A stretch of 64,000 nucleotides of DNA from Enorma phocaeensis (GCF_016901575.1 NZ_JACJKQ010000010.1:1-64000), one strand, 5' to 3'. Positions 47,043-57,354 are shown, numbered from the stretch's first letter. Notes: a model not told the origin generated them from the sequence alone. Numbers and translations are program-made.

Positions 47043-48239
47043 ATGGCTTTCACCAAGAAGACCGTCCGTGACATCGACGTGGACGGCAAGCGCGTTCTCA
47101 TGCGCGTCGACTTCAACGTGCCGCTGAAGGACGGCGTGGTGACCGACGACACGCGCGTGCGTGCCGCCATCCCCACCATCAGCTACCTCAAGGAGCACAA
47201 CGCCAAGATCATCCTCATGAGCCACCTCGGCCGCCCCAAGGGCGACGGCCCCGAGCCCGCGCTCTCCCTCAAGCCTGCAGCCGACAAGCTGGCTGAGCTC
47301 ACCGGCTATGAGGTCAAGTTCGTCGACGACACCTATGGCGAGAAGGCCGCCGAGGCCGTGGCCGCCCTTGAGCCGGGCGACATCCTCGTGCTCGAGAACG
47401 TCCGCTTCGACAAGCGTGAGAAGAAGAACGACCCCGAGATCGCCAAGACCCTCGCCTCCTATGGCGACATCTTCGTGCTCGACGCCTTCGGCACCGCGCA
47501 CCGCGCCCAGGGCTCCGTGGTCGGCCCCGCCGAGTACCTGCCCGCCGTCGCCGGCTTCCTGCTTGAGAAGGAGGTCGACACCCTGACCGGCATCTTCGCC
47601 GAGCCCGAGCGTCCGTTCGTGGCCATCGTCGGCGGCTCCAAGGTGTCCTCCAAGATCGGCGTTCTCGACCACCTCATCGACTCCGCCGACACCCTCATCA
47701 TCGGTGGCGGCATGGCCTACACCTTCTTCCTGGCTCAGGGCATGAGCGTGGGCAACTCCCTCAAGGAAGAGGACTGGGTCGAGCGCGCCGGCGAGATGCT
47801 CAAGAAGGCCGAGGAGAAGGGCGTCAAGATCCTGCTCCCCATCGACAACCGTGTTGCCGACCACTTTGGCGAGGACGCGGTGCCCGAGGTCGTTGCCTCC
47901 GACGCCATCCCCGATGACCGCGAGGGCATGGACATCGGTCCCGAGACCGAGAAGCTGTATGCCGACGCCATCGCCGGTGCCAAGACCGTGTTCTGGAACG
48001 GCCCCATGGGCGTCTTCGAGTTCGACAACTTCGCGCACGGCACCCAGGCGGTCGCCGAGGCCGTTGCTGCCAACGAGGGCTGCACCTCGATCATCGGCGG
48101 CGGCGACTCCGTCGCGGCTGTGAACAAGTTCAACCTGGCCGATAAGATGTCCTGGATCTCCACTGGCGGCGGCGCCTCCATGGAGCTCGTCGAGGGCAAG
48201 GCCCTTCCCGGAGTGGAGGCTCTCAATGACGCAGAGTAA
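47043..48239 (+). CDS. pgk: Phosphoglycerate kinase
   Basis: Pgk makes ATP from 1,3-bisphosphoglycerate. The 398-residue protein has the N-terminal substrate site RVDFNVPL and SHLGRPKG, the hinge, and the nucleotide-binding GGGDSVAAV near the C-terminus. Its end overlaps tpiA by 14 bp, giving translational coupling. ATG 47043 directly precedes the conserved AFTKKTVRDID start; AGGAAAGG lies a little far upstream. An upstream in-frame region from 46968 is unconserved. Confidence 0.98.
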   Translation: MAFTKKTVRDIDVDGKRVLMRVDFNVPLKDGVVTDDTRVRAAIPTISYLKEHNAKIILMSHLGRPKGDGPEPALSLKPAADKLAELTGYEVKFVDDTYGEKAAEAVAALEPGDILVLENVRFDKREKKNDPEIAKTLASYGDIFVLDAFGTAHRAQGSVVGPAEYLPAVAGFLLEKEVDTLTGIFAEPERPFVAIVGGSKVSSKIGVLDHLIDSADTLIIGGGMAYTFFLAQGMSVGNSLKEEDWVERAGEMLKKAEEKGVKILLPIDNRVADHFGEDAVPEVVASDAIPDDREGMDIGPETEKLYADAIAGAKTVFWNGPMGVFEFDNFAHGTQAVAEAVAANEGCTSIIGGGDSVAAVNKFNLADKMSWISTGGGASMELVEGKALPGVEALNDAE

Positions 48240-48996
48240 GCGTACCCGCCTCATTGCAGGCAACTGGAAAATGAACAACGACGTCCCGGCTGCCAAGGAG
48301 CTTGCCGAGGCGCTCGTGGAGCAGGTCCCCGCCTCCGACGCCGTCGAGGTCGTCATCTGCCCGCCGACCATCGATCTTGCGTGCACGTCGCACAAGATCG
48401 CCGGCTCTGCCATCAAGCTCGGCGCCCAGAACGTGTATTGGGAGGCCAAGGGCGCCTACACCGGCGAGACCTCCTGCGACATGCTCAAGAGCGTTGATGC
48501 CACCTACTGCATCATCGGCCACTCCGAGCGTCGCGACTACTTCCATGAGACCGACGAGGACATCAACAAGAAGGCCAAGGCGCTCATGGCTGCCGGCATC
48601 ACGCCGATCAGCTGCTGCGGCGAGTCCCTTGAGGTCCGCGAGGCCGGCAAGCATGTCGAGTTCGTCGTCGACCAGATCAAGAAGGACACCGATGGCCTCG
48701 AGATCACCGATCCCTCGAAGTACGTCGTCGCCTATGAGCCCATCTGGGCCATCGGCACCGGCAAGACGGCCACCGCGGCCGACGCCCAGGAGGTCTGCGG
48801 CGCCATCCGCGCGACCCTCGTCGAGGTCTTCGGCCAGGAGACTGCCGACGGCATCCGCATCCTCTACGGCGGTTCCGCCAAGCCCGAGAACATCGCCGGC
48901 TTCCTCGCCGAGGAGGACGTTGACGGCGCGCTCGTGGGCGGCGCCTCCCTCGTCGCCGAGAGCTTTGCTGCCATGGTCGAGAAGGCGGCTGAGTAA
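48226..48996 (+). CDS. tpiA: Triosephosphate isomerase
   Basis: TpiA interconverts dihydroxyacetone phosphate and glyceraldehyde-3-P. The 256-residue barrel has the catalytic Lys in GNWKMN, His in IGHSERR and Glu in AYEPIWAIGTGK, and the phosphate loop YGGSAKPEN. Start ATG 48226 lies inside the end of pgk; the stop overlaps the gpmI start by one base (TAATG), so pgk-tpiA-gpmI is a coupled unit. Confidence 0.98.
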   Translation: MTQSKRTRLIAGNWKMNNDVPAAKELAEALVEQVPASDAVEVVICPPTIDLACTSHKIAGSAIKLGAQNVYWEAKGAYTGETSCDMLKSVDATYCIIGHSERRDYFHETDEDINKKAKALMAAGITPISCCGESLEVREAGKHVEFVVDQIKKDTDGLEITDPSKYVVAYEPIWAIGTGKTATAADAQEVCGAIRATLVEVFGQETADGIRILYGGSAKPENIAGFLAEEDVDGALVGGASLVAESFAAMVEKAAE

Positions 48997-50561
48997 TGGC
49001 CGAGAACAAGCGTCATCTTCCGGCGCTCCTCGTGATCATGGACGGTTTTGGCCTTGCTCCTGCGGGCGACAACAACGCCGTCTTCAAGGCAGAGAAGCCT
49101 TTCCTGGATGAGCTCTGGGAGAAGTACCCCCACACCACGCTCGGCGCTTCGGGCGAGGACGTGGGCCTGCCTGCGGGCCAGATGGGCAACTCCGAGGTCG
49201 GCCACCTGAACATCGGCGCCGGCCGCATCGTCTTCCAGGAGCTGTCGCGCATCAACAACGCGATCATCGACGGCTCCATCGAGGAGAACCCCACGCTCGT
49301 GTCCGCCATGGACGATGTTGCCAAGACGGGCAAGACCCTGCACCTGCTCGGCCTTGTCTCCCCGGGCGGCGTCCACTCCATGCAGCGTCACGGCGAGAAC
49401 CTCGCCGCCATCGCCGCCATCCACGGCGTGAAGCACATCCGCTTCCACTGCTTCATGGACGGCCGCGACGTCGATCCGCACTCCGGCGCGGGCTACATCG
49501 AGACCCTGAAGCAGAACCTCGAGGCGCTTTCCGCCTACGCCGAGGTCGACGCCCGCATCGCGACCGTTTCCGGCCGCTACTGGGCAATGGACCGCGACAA
49601 CCGCTGGGAGCGTGTCGAGCGCGCCTACGACGTGGTCACCATGGCGAGCGACACCGACACCGATCCGGTCGAGGGCGTCAAGGCGTACTACGAGAAGGAC
49701 GAGCGCGGCGACGAGTTCATCGAGCCGTTTGCCTGCCATAACGAGGGCGTTGCCGACGGCGATGCCATGGTGTTCTTCAACTTCCGCCCGGACCGCGCCC
49801 GTGAGATGACGCGCGCCTTCACGGAGGACGATTTCGACGGCTTCGAGCGCAAGGTCGCTCCCAAGCTTTCGCACTTCGTCACCATGACGGAGTACGACGA
49901 TACGTTCAAGAACGTCGAGGTGGCCTTCCCCAAGACCTTCCCCGAGAACGTTCTTGCCGACGTCATCGCTCAGAACGGCCTGAAGCAGCTGCATACCGCC
50001 GAGACCGAGAAGTACGCCCATGTGACGTTCTTCTTGAACGGCGGCGTGGAGGAGCCCAAGGAGGGGGAGGAGCGCGTGCTCGTGCCCTCGCCGAAGGTCG
50101 CCACCTACGACCTGCAGCCCGAGATGAGCGAGCCCGAGGTCACCGAGAAGCTCGTCGCTGCCATCGAGTCCGATGCGGCCGACTTCTATATCGTGAACTA
50201 CGCCAACTGCGACATGGTCGGTCACACCGGCGTCTTCGACGCTGCGGTCAAGGCCGTTCAGGCAGTCGACGACGGTCTGTCGAAGGTGATTCCTGCGATT
50301 CTCGCCAAGGGCGGCTTCGCGCTCATCACGGCTGACCACGGCAACGCCGACCACATGTATGACGTCGACGACGATGGTGAGAAGCATCCGTTCACGGCGC
50401 ACACCACCAATCGCGTCCCGTTCATCGTGGTCGATGACAAGGCCAAGCTCACCGGCATCGAGGACGGACGCCTGTCCGACATTGCCCCGACGATGCTCAC
50501 CCTGGCTGGTCTCGAGCCCTCCGCCGAGATGACCGGCCGCGTGCTCGCTGTCGAGGAGTAG
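48996..50561 (+). CDS. gpmI: 2,3-bisphosphoglycerate-independent phosphoglycerate mutase
   Basis: This manganese enzyme converts 3- to 2-phosphoglycerate. The 521-residue protein belongs to the alkaline-phosphatase superfamily: metal Asp in IMDGFG, the phosphoserine nucleophile in MGNSEVGHL, SPGGVHS, the lid/transferase insert, and metal ligands in NYANCDMVGHTG and TADHGNADHM. Finding gpmI rather than gpmA next to tpiA is common in anaerobes. A strong terminator follows. Confidence 0.97.
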   Translation: MAENKRHLPALLVIMDGFGLAPAGDNNAVFKAEKPFLDELWEKYPHTTLGASGEDVGLPAGQMGNSEVGHLNIGAGRIVFQELSRINNAIIDGSIEENPTLVSAMDDVAKTGKTLHLLGLVSPGGVHSMQRHGENLAAIAAIHGVKHIRFHCFMDGRDVDPHSGAGYIETLKQNLEALSAYAEVDARIATVSGRYWAMDRDNRWERVERAYDVVTMASDTDTDPVEGVKAYYEKDERGDEFIEPFACHNEGVADGDAMVFFNFRPDRAREMTRAFTEDDFDGFERKVAPKLSHFVTMTEYDDTFKNVEVAFPKTFPENVLADVIAQNGLKQLHTAETEKYAHVTFFLNGGVEEPKEGEERVLVPSPKVATYDLQPEMSEPEVTEKLVAAIESDAADFYIVNYANCDMVGHTGVFDAAVKAVQAVDDGLSKVIPAILAKGGFALITADHGNADHMYDVDDDGEKHPFTAHTTNRVPFIVVDDKAKLTGIEDGRLSDIAPTMLTLAGLEPSAEMTGRVLAVEE

Positions 50562-50570
50562 CCTTCTGGC

Positions 50571-50597
50571 TGGATGGGGACGTGTTCCTTTCATCCA
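50571..50597 (+). repeat. REP-like element, diverged copy
   Basis: TGGATGGGGACGTGTTCCTT and the following TCATCCA match the repeat core at all but two positions. It lies 10 bp after the gpmI stop, before the terminator. Confidence 0.8.
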
Positions 50598-50603
50598 CTT
50601 TTG

Positions 50604-50638
50604 GGCCGTCGGCGCCACCGTGCGCCGGCGGCCTTTTT
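50604..50638 (+). terminator. Rho-independent terminator of pgk-tpiA-gpmI
   Basis: GGCCGTCGGCGC (50604-50615) pairs with GCGCCGGCGGCC (50622-50633) with one G-U wobble, followed by TTTTTC. Confidence 0.92.
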
Positions 50639-50652
50639 CATGGGTGGATGGA

Positions 50653-50674
50653 TGGGGACGGGTTCATTTCATCC
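50653..50674 (+). repeat. REP-like element upstream of the transposase
   Basis: TGGGGACGGGTTCATTTCAT and two further bases form the reference copy, preceded by a TGGATGGA run. It lies 141 bp before the transposase start in direct orientation. Confidence 0.88.
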
Positions 50675-50814
50675 CATTGTGAGGTCGTTTACCGATTGGT
50701 ACTCGATTAAGACAGTCAAATCAATCTCGTTCGGCTATGCTGAATGTGCTTGAAACCCTTTTCTCGTGTCATGGCTCTCCATCTTGCTGGCAGCGCAGGC
50801 GGGAAGGGGTTGTT

Positions 50815-51573
50815 ATGCCGCGGATGACACGATTGCTATCTGACTCAGGTTTCTATCACGTTGTGCTTCGAGGAAACGGGAAGCAGCTACTCTTTGAAGA
50901 CGACGCCGACCGACGGCAATTCTTGCAACTGCTGCGCGAGAAAACGGATACGGACGGCATTGCAGTTATCGCATGGTGCCTGATGAGCAACCATGTTCAC
51001 CTCTTGCTCGAAGATACGAAAGACACGTTAAGCCACATGATGCATGCGCTGGCGACGGCGTATGCGCGTCGGTTCAACGAGAAGACGGGACACGTTGGCG
51101 CTGTTTTCCAAGGCAGGTTTTTCAGCGCGCCGATCAAGTGCGATCGGCAATTGCTGCAGGCGGTGCGCTACCTTCATGAGAACCCGGTCAAGGCGGGAAT
51201 CTCGCCGGCCGCTGAGTATCCGTGGAGCAGCTATCGCGAGTACGTGCATGGCAGAGGCATAGCAGATACCAGCTTGGTGCTCGACATGGTTGGCGGCAAG
51301 GACGGCTTTTTGCGCATGAGCGAAAATGCCCGCTATGGCTCGTATTATTTCAAAACGACGAAGCTGGTTCCAGATGATGAGGCTGCCGAGGTGGCACGGC
51401 TGTTGCTCAGTGGAACAGACCCTGCAGCGCTCAAAGCATGCTCACGGCTGTACCGTGACGAGGCTCTACGCATGCTGCGCAGAGCCGGCATGACGGTCAA
51501 ACAGATTGAGCGGCTGACAGGAATCGGCCACAGTACCATCTCGAGGGCCACAAGTAGATGGATGGGCGAGTAG
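50815..51573 (+). CDS. REP-associated tyrosine transposase (RAYT, Y1-Tnp family)
   Basis: The 252-residue protein is an HUH-type single-strand nuclease: the metal-binding HVH lies at residues 60-62 (MSNHVHLLL) and the catalytic Tyr is expected at 119 (LQAVRYLHENP). A C-terminal helix-turn-helix (VKQIERLTGIGHSTISRAT) is typical of one RAYT subgroup. RAYTs mobilise or maintain REP sequences, and copies flank this gene, including an inverted pair just downstream. Start ATG 50815 follows GGGAAGGGG. The frame is intact. Its base composition is lower in GC than the neighbours, consistent with horizontal origin. Confidence 0.93.
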   Translation: MPRMTRLLSDSGFYHVVLRGNGKQLLFEDDADRRQFLQLLREKTDTDGIAVIAWCLMSNHVHLLLEDTKDTLSHMMHALATAYARRFNEKTGHVGAVFQGRFFSAPIKCDRQLLQAVRYLHENPVKAGISPAAEYPWSSYREYVHGRGIADTSLVLDMVGGKDGFLRMSENARYGSYYFKTTKLVPDDEAAEVARLLLSGTDPAALKACSRLYRDEALRMLRRAGMTVKQIERLTGIGHSTISRATSRWMGE

Positions 51574-51587
51574 CTGGATGGGATGGA

Positions 51588-51652
51588 TGGGGACGGGTTC
51601 ATTCCATCCAATCCTTCTGCATGAGTAAATGGATGAAATGAACCCGTCCCCA
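51588..51652. repeat. Inverted pair of REP-like elements (BIME-like) after the transposase
   Basis: Copy 51588-51609 (TGGGGACGGGTTCATTCCAT...) faces copy 51631-51652 in reverse orientation across 21 bp. The arms are complementary over 22 bp with one mismatch, so a long hairpin can form. This head-to-head pairing is the usual form of REP/BIME units processed by RAYTs. Confidence 0.88.
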
Positions 51653-51689
51653 TTCAGCTTATTTAGCTAGGACACTGCTGAGGGGTTGT

Positions 51690-51695
51690 GATAAG
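51690..51695 (+). promoter_or_regulatory. Candidate -10 of secG
   Basis: GATAAG preceded by TTGT (extended-type) lies about 40 nt before secG. No clear -35. Modest evidence. Confidence 0.35.
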
Positions 51696-51736
51696 ATGCT
51701 GGACGTTTACGCACATACTCGTAAGGAGTCAAACCG

Positions 51737-51991
51737 ATGGGTCCGCTTCAGATCATCATCTTTATCGTGTGGGCGCTTTCGACTATCGCTCTCGTCGCGC
51801 TCGTCCTCATGCATTCCGGCAAAGGCACCGGCGTGTCCGACATGATTGCAAGCTCTCTGTACAACGCCAGCGCCGCGACCGGCATCATGGAGAAGAACCT
51901 CGACAAGCTCACCGTGATCGTCACCGCGGTGTTCTGCGTGTGCGTCGTGCTGTGCATGTTCTTCTTCCCGCAGGGCATCGTCGGCATCTAA
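51737..51991 (+). CDS. secG: Protein translocase subunit SecG
   Basis: SecG is the small accessory subunit of the SecYEG export channel. The 84-residue protein has two membrane spans (IIIFIVWALSTIALVALVL and VIVTAVFCVCVVLCMFFF) separated by a Gly/Ser-rich loop with SGKGTGVSDM, the family pattern. AAGGAG precedes ATG 51737. Its place after the glycolytic genes is conserved in actinobacteria; the transposase has been inserted in between. Confidence 0.93.
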   Translation: MGPLQIIIFIVWALSTIALVALVLMHSGKGTGVSDMIASSLYNASAATGIMEKNLDKLTVIVTAVFCVCVVLCMFFFPQGIVGI

Positions 51992-52019
51992 GGCTTTAGG
52001 CTTAATAACCAAAGATTTT

Positions 52020-52058
52020 GAGCCAGACCCGTTCAATAGCCGGGCCTGGCTCTTTTTG
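52020..52058 (+). terminator. Rho-independent terminator of secG
   Basis: AGCCAGACCCG pairs with CGGGCCTGGCT, with one mismatch, and CTTTTTGCGTTTT follows. Confidence 0.85.
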
Positions 52059-52427
52059 CGTTTTGAAGGTGTCATGTGTGCGCCGGTGAGCTAACCCGTA
52101 GATTGTTTCGAGAATGTGAACGAAACATCAGGGTTTGGTAGGGCGGCGATGTCGAAATCACAGGGTGGGTCCGTCGGCGGTATTCATAGAAACGCACCGA
52201 ATATGCAGCGAATATTCACGTAAACACAACATTGAGCAGGAAAACCCTCCACCTAAATAAGAAAAAAGACGCTCCTTTACCCGAAATGAGCGCTTTACTA
52301 CGCTCAAGTTGGGTTAAGGTATGAACCACGTTGCTACATGTGCGACCGGTCAGCCTGGGTCGTATATGGAAGACGTTGCATGGGCGGGCCACACGGCCCG
52401 AACAAGTCTTTTATTAAGGAGGATGGC
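52059..52427 (+). promoter_or_regulatory. Regulatory region of the second Opp operon
   Basis: This 369-bp gene-free stretch contains TGTTTCG-N10-CGAAACA (52104-52110 with 52121-52127), a perfect 7-bp palindrome with operator-like spacing, and a longer imperfect inverted repeat around TGAGCG/CGCTCA (52276-52317) that could be a leader stem. The start of oppA has a strong AAGGAGG site. Promoter hexamers are not clear. Confidence 0.5.
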
Positions 52428-54110
52428 ATGGCTGATATCGTGAACAAGCCTATGGGCCGTCGTACGTTCGTCGGCGGCGCGCTGGCGACCGGCGCACTCG
52501 CAGTGCTTGCTGGCTGTGGCCAGAAGGGCGGCGACACCCCTGCTGGCAGCACTTCCGGCGGTTCCGCGACCGGCGGCACGCTGCGTTACTACATCAACAA
52601 CCCGGTGTGCATCGAGCCCTTCAACCTGCAGGAGGACCAGGGCACTCAGGTCGGCTTCCAGCTGTTCGACTCGCTGACCCAGTATGACTTTGAGAACGGC
52701 GAGCTCGTTCCGCTGGCATGCGAGAGCTGGGACGTGAACGACGACGCTACTGAGTTCACCTTCCACCTCAAGGAGGCCACGTTCCACGACGGCACCGATG
52801 TCCTGGCTGCCAACTGGAAGTATGGCTGGGAGCGCATCGTCAACCCCACCACCAACCCCGAGAGCCCCTCGGTCATCGGTTACCACCTCGCTATGATCGA
52901 GGGCTATGACGCCCTTGCCGCCGGCGAGGCCGAGGAGATGTCTGGTCTGTCCTGCCCGGATGACCACACCCTCGTCGTCAAGCTGTCCTACAGCTACGCC
53001 GACTTCCCCTATGTCGCCTCTCACCCCGCTCTGGCTCCTATCCCTGACTGCGCCAAGGATATGACCCAGACCGAGTTCGGCCTGTCCCCCGTGGGCAACG
53101 GCCCGTTCAAGATGGACGGCGAGTGGGTCGACGGCCAGTACATCAACATCGTTCGTTACGATGATTACTATGGCGACAAGGCCATCCTCGACGGTGTCAA
53201 CTTCATGATCCAGAAGGACGTTGAGACCGCTTACAAAGAGTTCCAGGCTGGTAACCTCGACGTCTCCGACGTGCCGGTTGCTTCCCTCGCCACCGCTGCC
53301 GAGGAGTACGGCGAGTCCGAGGACGGCTACACCATCACCCCTGGCCACCAGTTCCTCAACGGCACCGAGCCCTCCACCTATTACCTCACCTGCAACGTCG
53401 TCGACGGCCCGTTCACCGATGTGAACCTGCGTCACGCCGTTTCGATGGCCATCAACCGTCAGGCCATCTGCGACACCCTCTTCCATGGTTCGCGTACTCC
53501 GGCCGACAACATCGTCCCGCCCGGAATCGATGGTTACGAGGAGGGCGCATGGGAGTTCTCCAAGTACGATGTCGATGCTGCTACCGAGATTCTCGACCAG
53601 TACTATCCCGCTGACGCCGATGGCAACCGCGGCCTTGAGCTGACCATCACCTCCAACCAGGACGGTGGCCACAAGGAGGTCATGGACTCCATCATCTCCG
53701 ACCTCGCCGCCGTGGGCATCACCTGCGTCGCCGACACCCCCGACTGGGCTACGGTCCTCGATCGTTACCAGAAGCTCGACTACCAGTTTGGTCGTCTGGG
53801 CTGGGTCGCCGACTACCCGATCATGGACAACTTCCTGTATCCGCTGTTCTACACCGGCAACGGCGACAACCGCGCCGGCTACAGCAACCCCGCTGTCGAC
53901 GAGGCCCTCATGGCTGCTCGTTCGACCGTCGACGACGCTGAGCGCAAGGCCGCTCTGCAGGAGGTCAACAAGACCATCGGTCAGGACATGCCGGTCATCC
54001 CGCTGATGTTCTACACCCACACCATGGTCGGTGGCTCGAACGTCGCTAAGCTGTACCTCGACCCGCAGAAGAAGGCCGATCTCTCCAAGGCCGAGCTTGT
54101 TGAGGCTTAG
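52428..54110 (+). CDS. oppA: Oligopeptide ABC transporter binding lipoprotein (OppA-like)
   Basis: The 560-residue protein starts with a twin-arginine signal (GRRTFVGGALATG) leading to the lipobox LAGC, so Tat export and lipid anchoring are expected. The mature part is a family 5 binding protein with the OppA segments EPFNLQEDQ, LKEATFHDGTDV and NLRHAVSMAINRQ. It captures peptides for the downstream permease. ATG 52428 follows AAGGAGG. A terminator-like stem after the gene should make it the most abundant subunit. Confidence 0.93.
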   Translation: MADIVNKPMGRRTFVGGALATGALAVLAGCGQKGGDTPAGSTSGGSATGGTLRYYINNPVCIEPFNLQEDQGTQVGFQLFDSLTQYDFENGELVPLACESWDVNDDATEFTFHLKEATFHDGTDVLAANWKYGWERIVNPTTNPESPSVIGYHLAMIEGYDALAAGEAEEMSGLSCPDDHTLVVKLSYSYADFPYVASHPALAPIPDCAKDMTQTEFGLSPVGNGPFKMDGEWVDGQYINIVRYDDYYGDKAILDGVNFMIQKDVETAYKEFQAGNLDVSDVPVASLATAAEEYGESEDGYTITPGHQFLNGTEPSTYYLTCNVVDGPFTDVNLRHAVSMAINRQAICDTLFHGSRTPADNIVPPGIDGYEEGAWEFSKYDVDAATEILDQYYPADADGNRGLELTITSNQDGGHKEVMDSIISDLAAVGITCVADTPDWATVLDRYQKLDYQFGRLGWVADYPIMDNFLYPLFYTGNGDNRAGYSNPAVDEALMAARSTVDDAERKAALQEVNKTIGQDMPVIPLMFYTHTMVGGSNVAKLYLDPQKKADLSKAELVEA

Positions 54111-54162
54111 TTTTTAAGTGGAGGTCGCGTAGTAGTGCTACACTAGCGGCTATGTCTGTGTA

Positions 54163-54198
54163 GGGCGCCTGTCCTTCCTGGGGCAGGCGCCCTATTTT
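54163..54198 (+). terminator. Stem-loop between oppA and oppB
   Basis: GGGCGCCTG (54163-54171) pairs with CAGGCGCCC (54184-54192), then TATTTTGT. It is a likely partial terminator, allowing more binding protein than permease. Confidence 0.8.
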
Positions 54199-54224
54199 GT
54201 GTCCGACCTATAGGGGAGAGAAAC

Positions 54225-55262
54225 ATGGGGAAATACATATTGAAGCGTGTGCTTCAATTCATCCCTGTCTTCATCGGCGTGACGATTATCCTGTTCGCCA
54301 TGAAGGCAATCGTTCCCGGCGATCCGATTTCGATGATTACCGGCGGACGTTCCGTGCCCGAGCAGACACGCCTGCAGCTCGAGGTTGAGAACAACATGAT
54401 CTACGGCGACGAGAACGGTCGTCCGATCTATGATGAGAACGGCGACACCATCCCCGTTCCCATCTGGGAGCAGTACCTCCGCTACATGGACGACCTGCTC
54501 CATGGCGACCTCGGCACCTCATATTCCAAGAAGCGTGAGGTTACCGACATCTTCGCCGAGAAGTACCCCTACACGGTTCAGCTCGCAGCGTGCGCCATCT
54601 GCCTCGAGGCGGTCATGGGCATCGGCGCGGGACTTATCTCCGCGGTTAAGCGGTATTCGTTCTGGGACATCATGGTGACGCTCGTCACCTCGGTCCTTGT
54701 GGCGGTACCGGCGTTCTGGCTCGGCATGATCTTGCAGCTGATATTTGGCATCTGGCTAAAGGATCTGACCGGCGGGGCGTTCTCCATGCCTATCTCCGGC
54801 GCCGGCGGCCCCAACTCCCCTTATCAGGACTGGATGCACTACATCCTTCCTGCGTTCACGCTCGCTGCGGTCTCGACGGCATATACCGCACGCATCATGC
54901 GTTCGCAGCTGCTTGACGTGCTCAATCAGGATTACATCCGCACGGCGAAGGCGAAGGGCCTGTCCCGTCGCTCGGTCATTCTTCACCACGCGCTCAAGAA
55001 CGCGCTCATCCCCGTCGTCACCTATATTGGTATTGATTTCGGCGCGATGATGGCCGGCGCCATTCTTACCGAGACCGTATTCAACTGGCCCGGTGTTGGA
55101 TCTGAGATCTATCGCGCCATCTCTTCGCGCGACTGGCCGCTCGTAATGGGTGGCGTCACGATCATCATCGTGGTGGTCATGGTCATCAATCTGCTCGTCG
55201 ATATCAGCTACGCCTTCCTTGATCCTCGCATCAGGCTTGGCAACAGCAAGAGCGAAGACTAG
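54225..55262 (+). CDS. oppB: Oligopeptide ABC transporter permease OppB
   Basis: The 345-residue membrane protein has an N-terminal span (FIPVFIGVTIILFAM), a periplasmic-type insert with DENG repeats (residues about 60-80) and five further spans, plus the EAA loop DYIRTAKAKGLSRRSVILHH that docks the ATPases. It is the DppB/OppB type. GGGGAGAG precedes ATG 54225, and oppC follows after 14 bp. Confidence 0.94.
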   Translation: MGKYILKRVLQFIPVFIGVTIILFAMKAIVPGDPISMITGGRSVPEQTRLQLEVENNMIYGDENGRPIYDENGDTIPVPIWEQYLRYMDDLLHGDLGTSYSKKREVTDIFAEKYPYTVQLAACAICLEAVMGIGAGLISAVKRYSFWDIMVTLVTSVLVAVPAFWLGMILQLIFGIWLKDLTGGAFSMPISGAGGPNSPYQDWMHYILPAFTLAAVSTAYTARIMRSQLLDVLNQDYIRTAKAKGLSRRSVILHHALKNALIPVVTYIGIDFGAMMAGAILTETVFNWPGVGSEIYRAISSRDWPLVMGGVTIIIVVVMVINLLVDISYAFLDPRIRLGNSKSED

Positions 55263-55276
55263 GAGGGAACACGCCT

Positions 55277-56226
55277 ATGTTGTACCCGAGTCCTACGCAG
55301 CGCGTGGGCATGGAGGCCAAGGCAGACGCTTCCGTGCCGCACAACGCTTCGGGCGAGACTTCTCGCACCCTGTGGGGAGATGCCTGGAAGCGCCTTCGGA
55401 AGAACAAGCTCGCGATCATCGCTGCCGCATGGATCGTATTCGTGGCGCTCGTGGCCATCACGGCCGACCTCTGGGCACCCCAGCTGCTCGGCTCGCCCAC
55501 GGCGGCCGACACCACCGCCATGGCAACGAGCTCGCTGCTTCCTCCGTCGCTCGAGCATCCTTTTGGCACCGACGTCACCGGCCGTGACATCCTTGTGCGC
55601 GTGATCTATGGTGCCCGCATCTCGCTCACCATCGGTCTGCTTGCTACGGCCATCTCCACGGTGATCGGCCTCGTGATGGGCGCCCTCGCCGCATACTACG
55701 GCGGCATCTGGGACACCATCATCATGCGTGCCGCCGACATCTTCCTTGCGTTCCCGTACGTCCTGTTCGTCCTGTGCCTCATTGCGGCGCTGGGCCAGAG
55801 CATCACAAACGTCTTCATCGCCATCGGCATCCTCGGCTGGCCGAGCATCGCGCGCGTCTTCCGCTCGGCGATCCTCTCGGTCAAGGAGAATGACTATGTG
55901 GACGCCGCGCGCGCCATGGGTGCATCCGATGCGCGCATCATCGCCCGCCACATCTTCCCCAACTCCGTTGCCTCCATCGTGGTGTATGCCACGATGAACA
56001 TCGGCTCCGCCATCCTGACCGAGGCCTCCATTTCGTTCCTCGGCATGGGCGTTCAGCCGCCCAACCCCTCGTGGGGCATCATGATTCAGGACGGCCAGGC
56101 ATACCTTATGACCGCCCCGTGGCTCATGATCATGCCCGGTCTGGCGATTCTCTCCACCGTTTTGGCGTTCACGCTGCTGGGTGACGGCCTGCGAGACGCC
56201 CTCGACGTCAAGATGAAGGATGCATA

Positions 56227-56227
<1 letters not shown>
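55277..56227 (+). CDS. oppC: Oligopeptide ABC transporter permease OppC
   Basis: The 316-residue partner of OppB has the OppC N-terminal domain (LWGDAWKRLRKNKLAIIAA), the GTDVTGRDILVRVIYG segment, six spans and the EAA loop DYVDAARAMGASDARIIARHI. It overlaps oppD by one base. Unlike the nan-locus transporter, permease and ATPase are separate here. Confidence 0.95.

Positions 56228-57353
<1,126 letters not shown>

Positions 57354-57354
<1 letters not shown>

Noticed and set aside
47019-48449. 476-codon minus-strand frame over pgk
   Set aside because: It is the Leu/Gly/Val-rich antisense shadow of pgk and the start of tpiA; no ribosome site or conserved motif.
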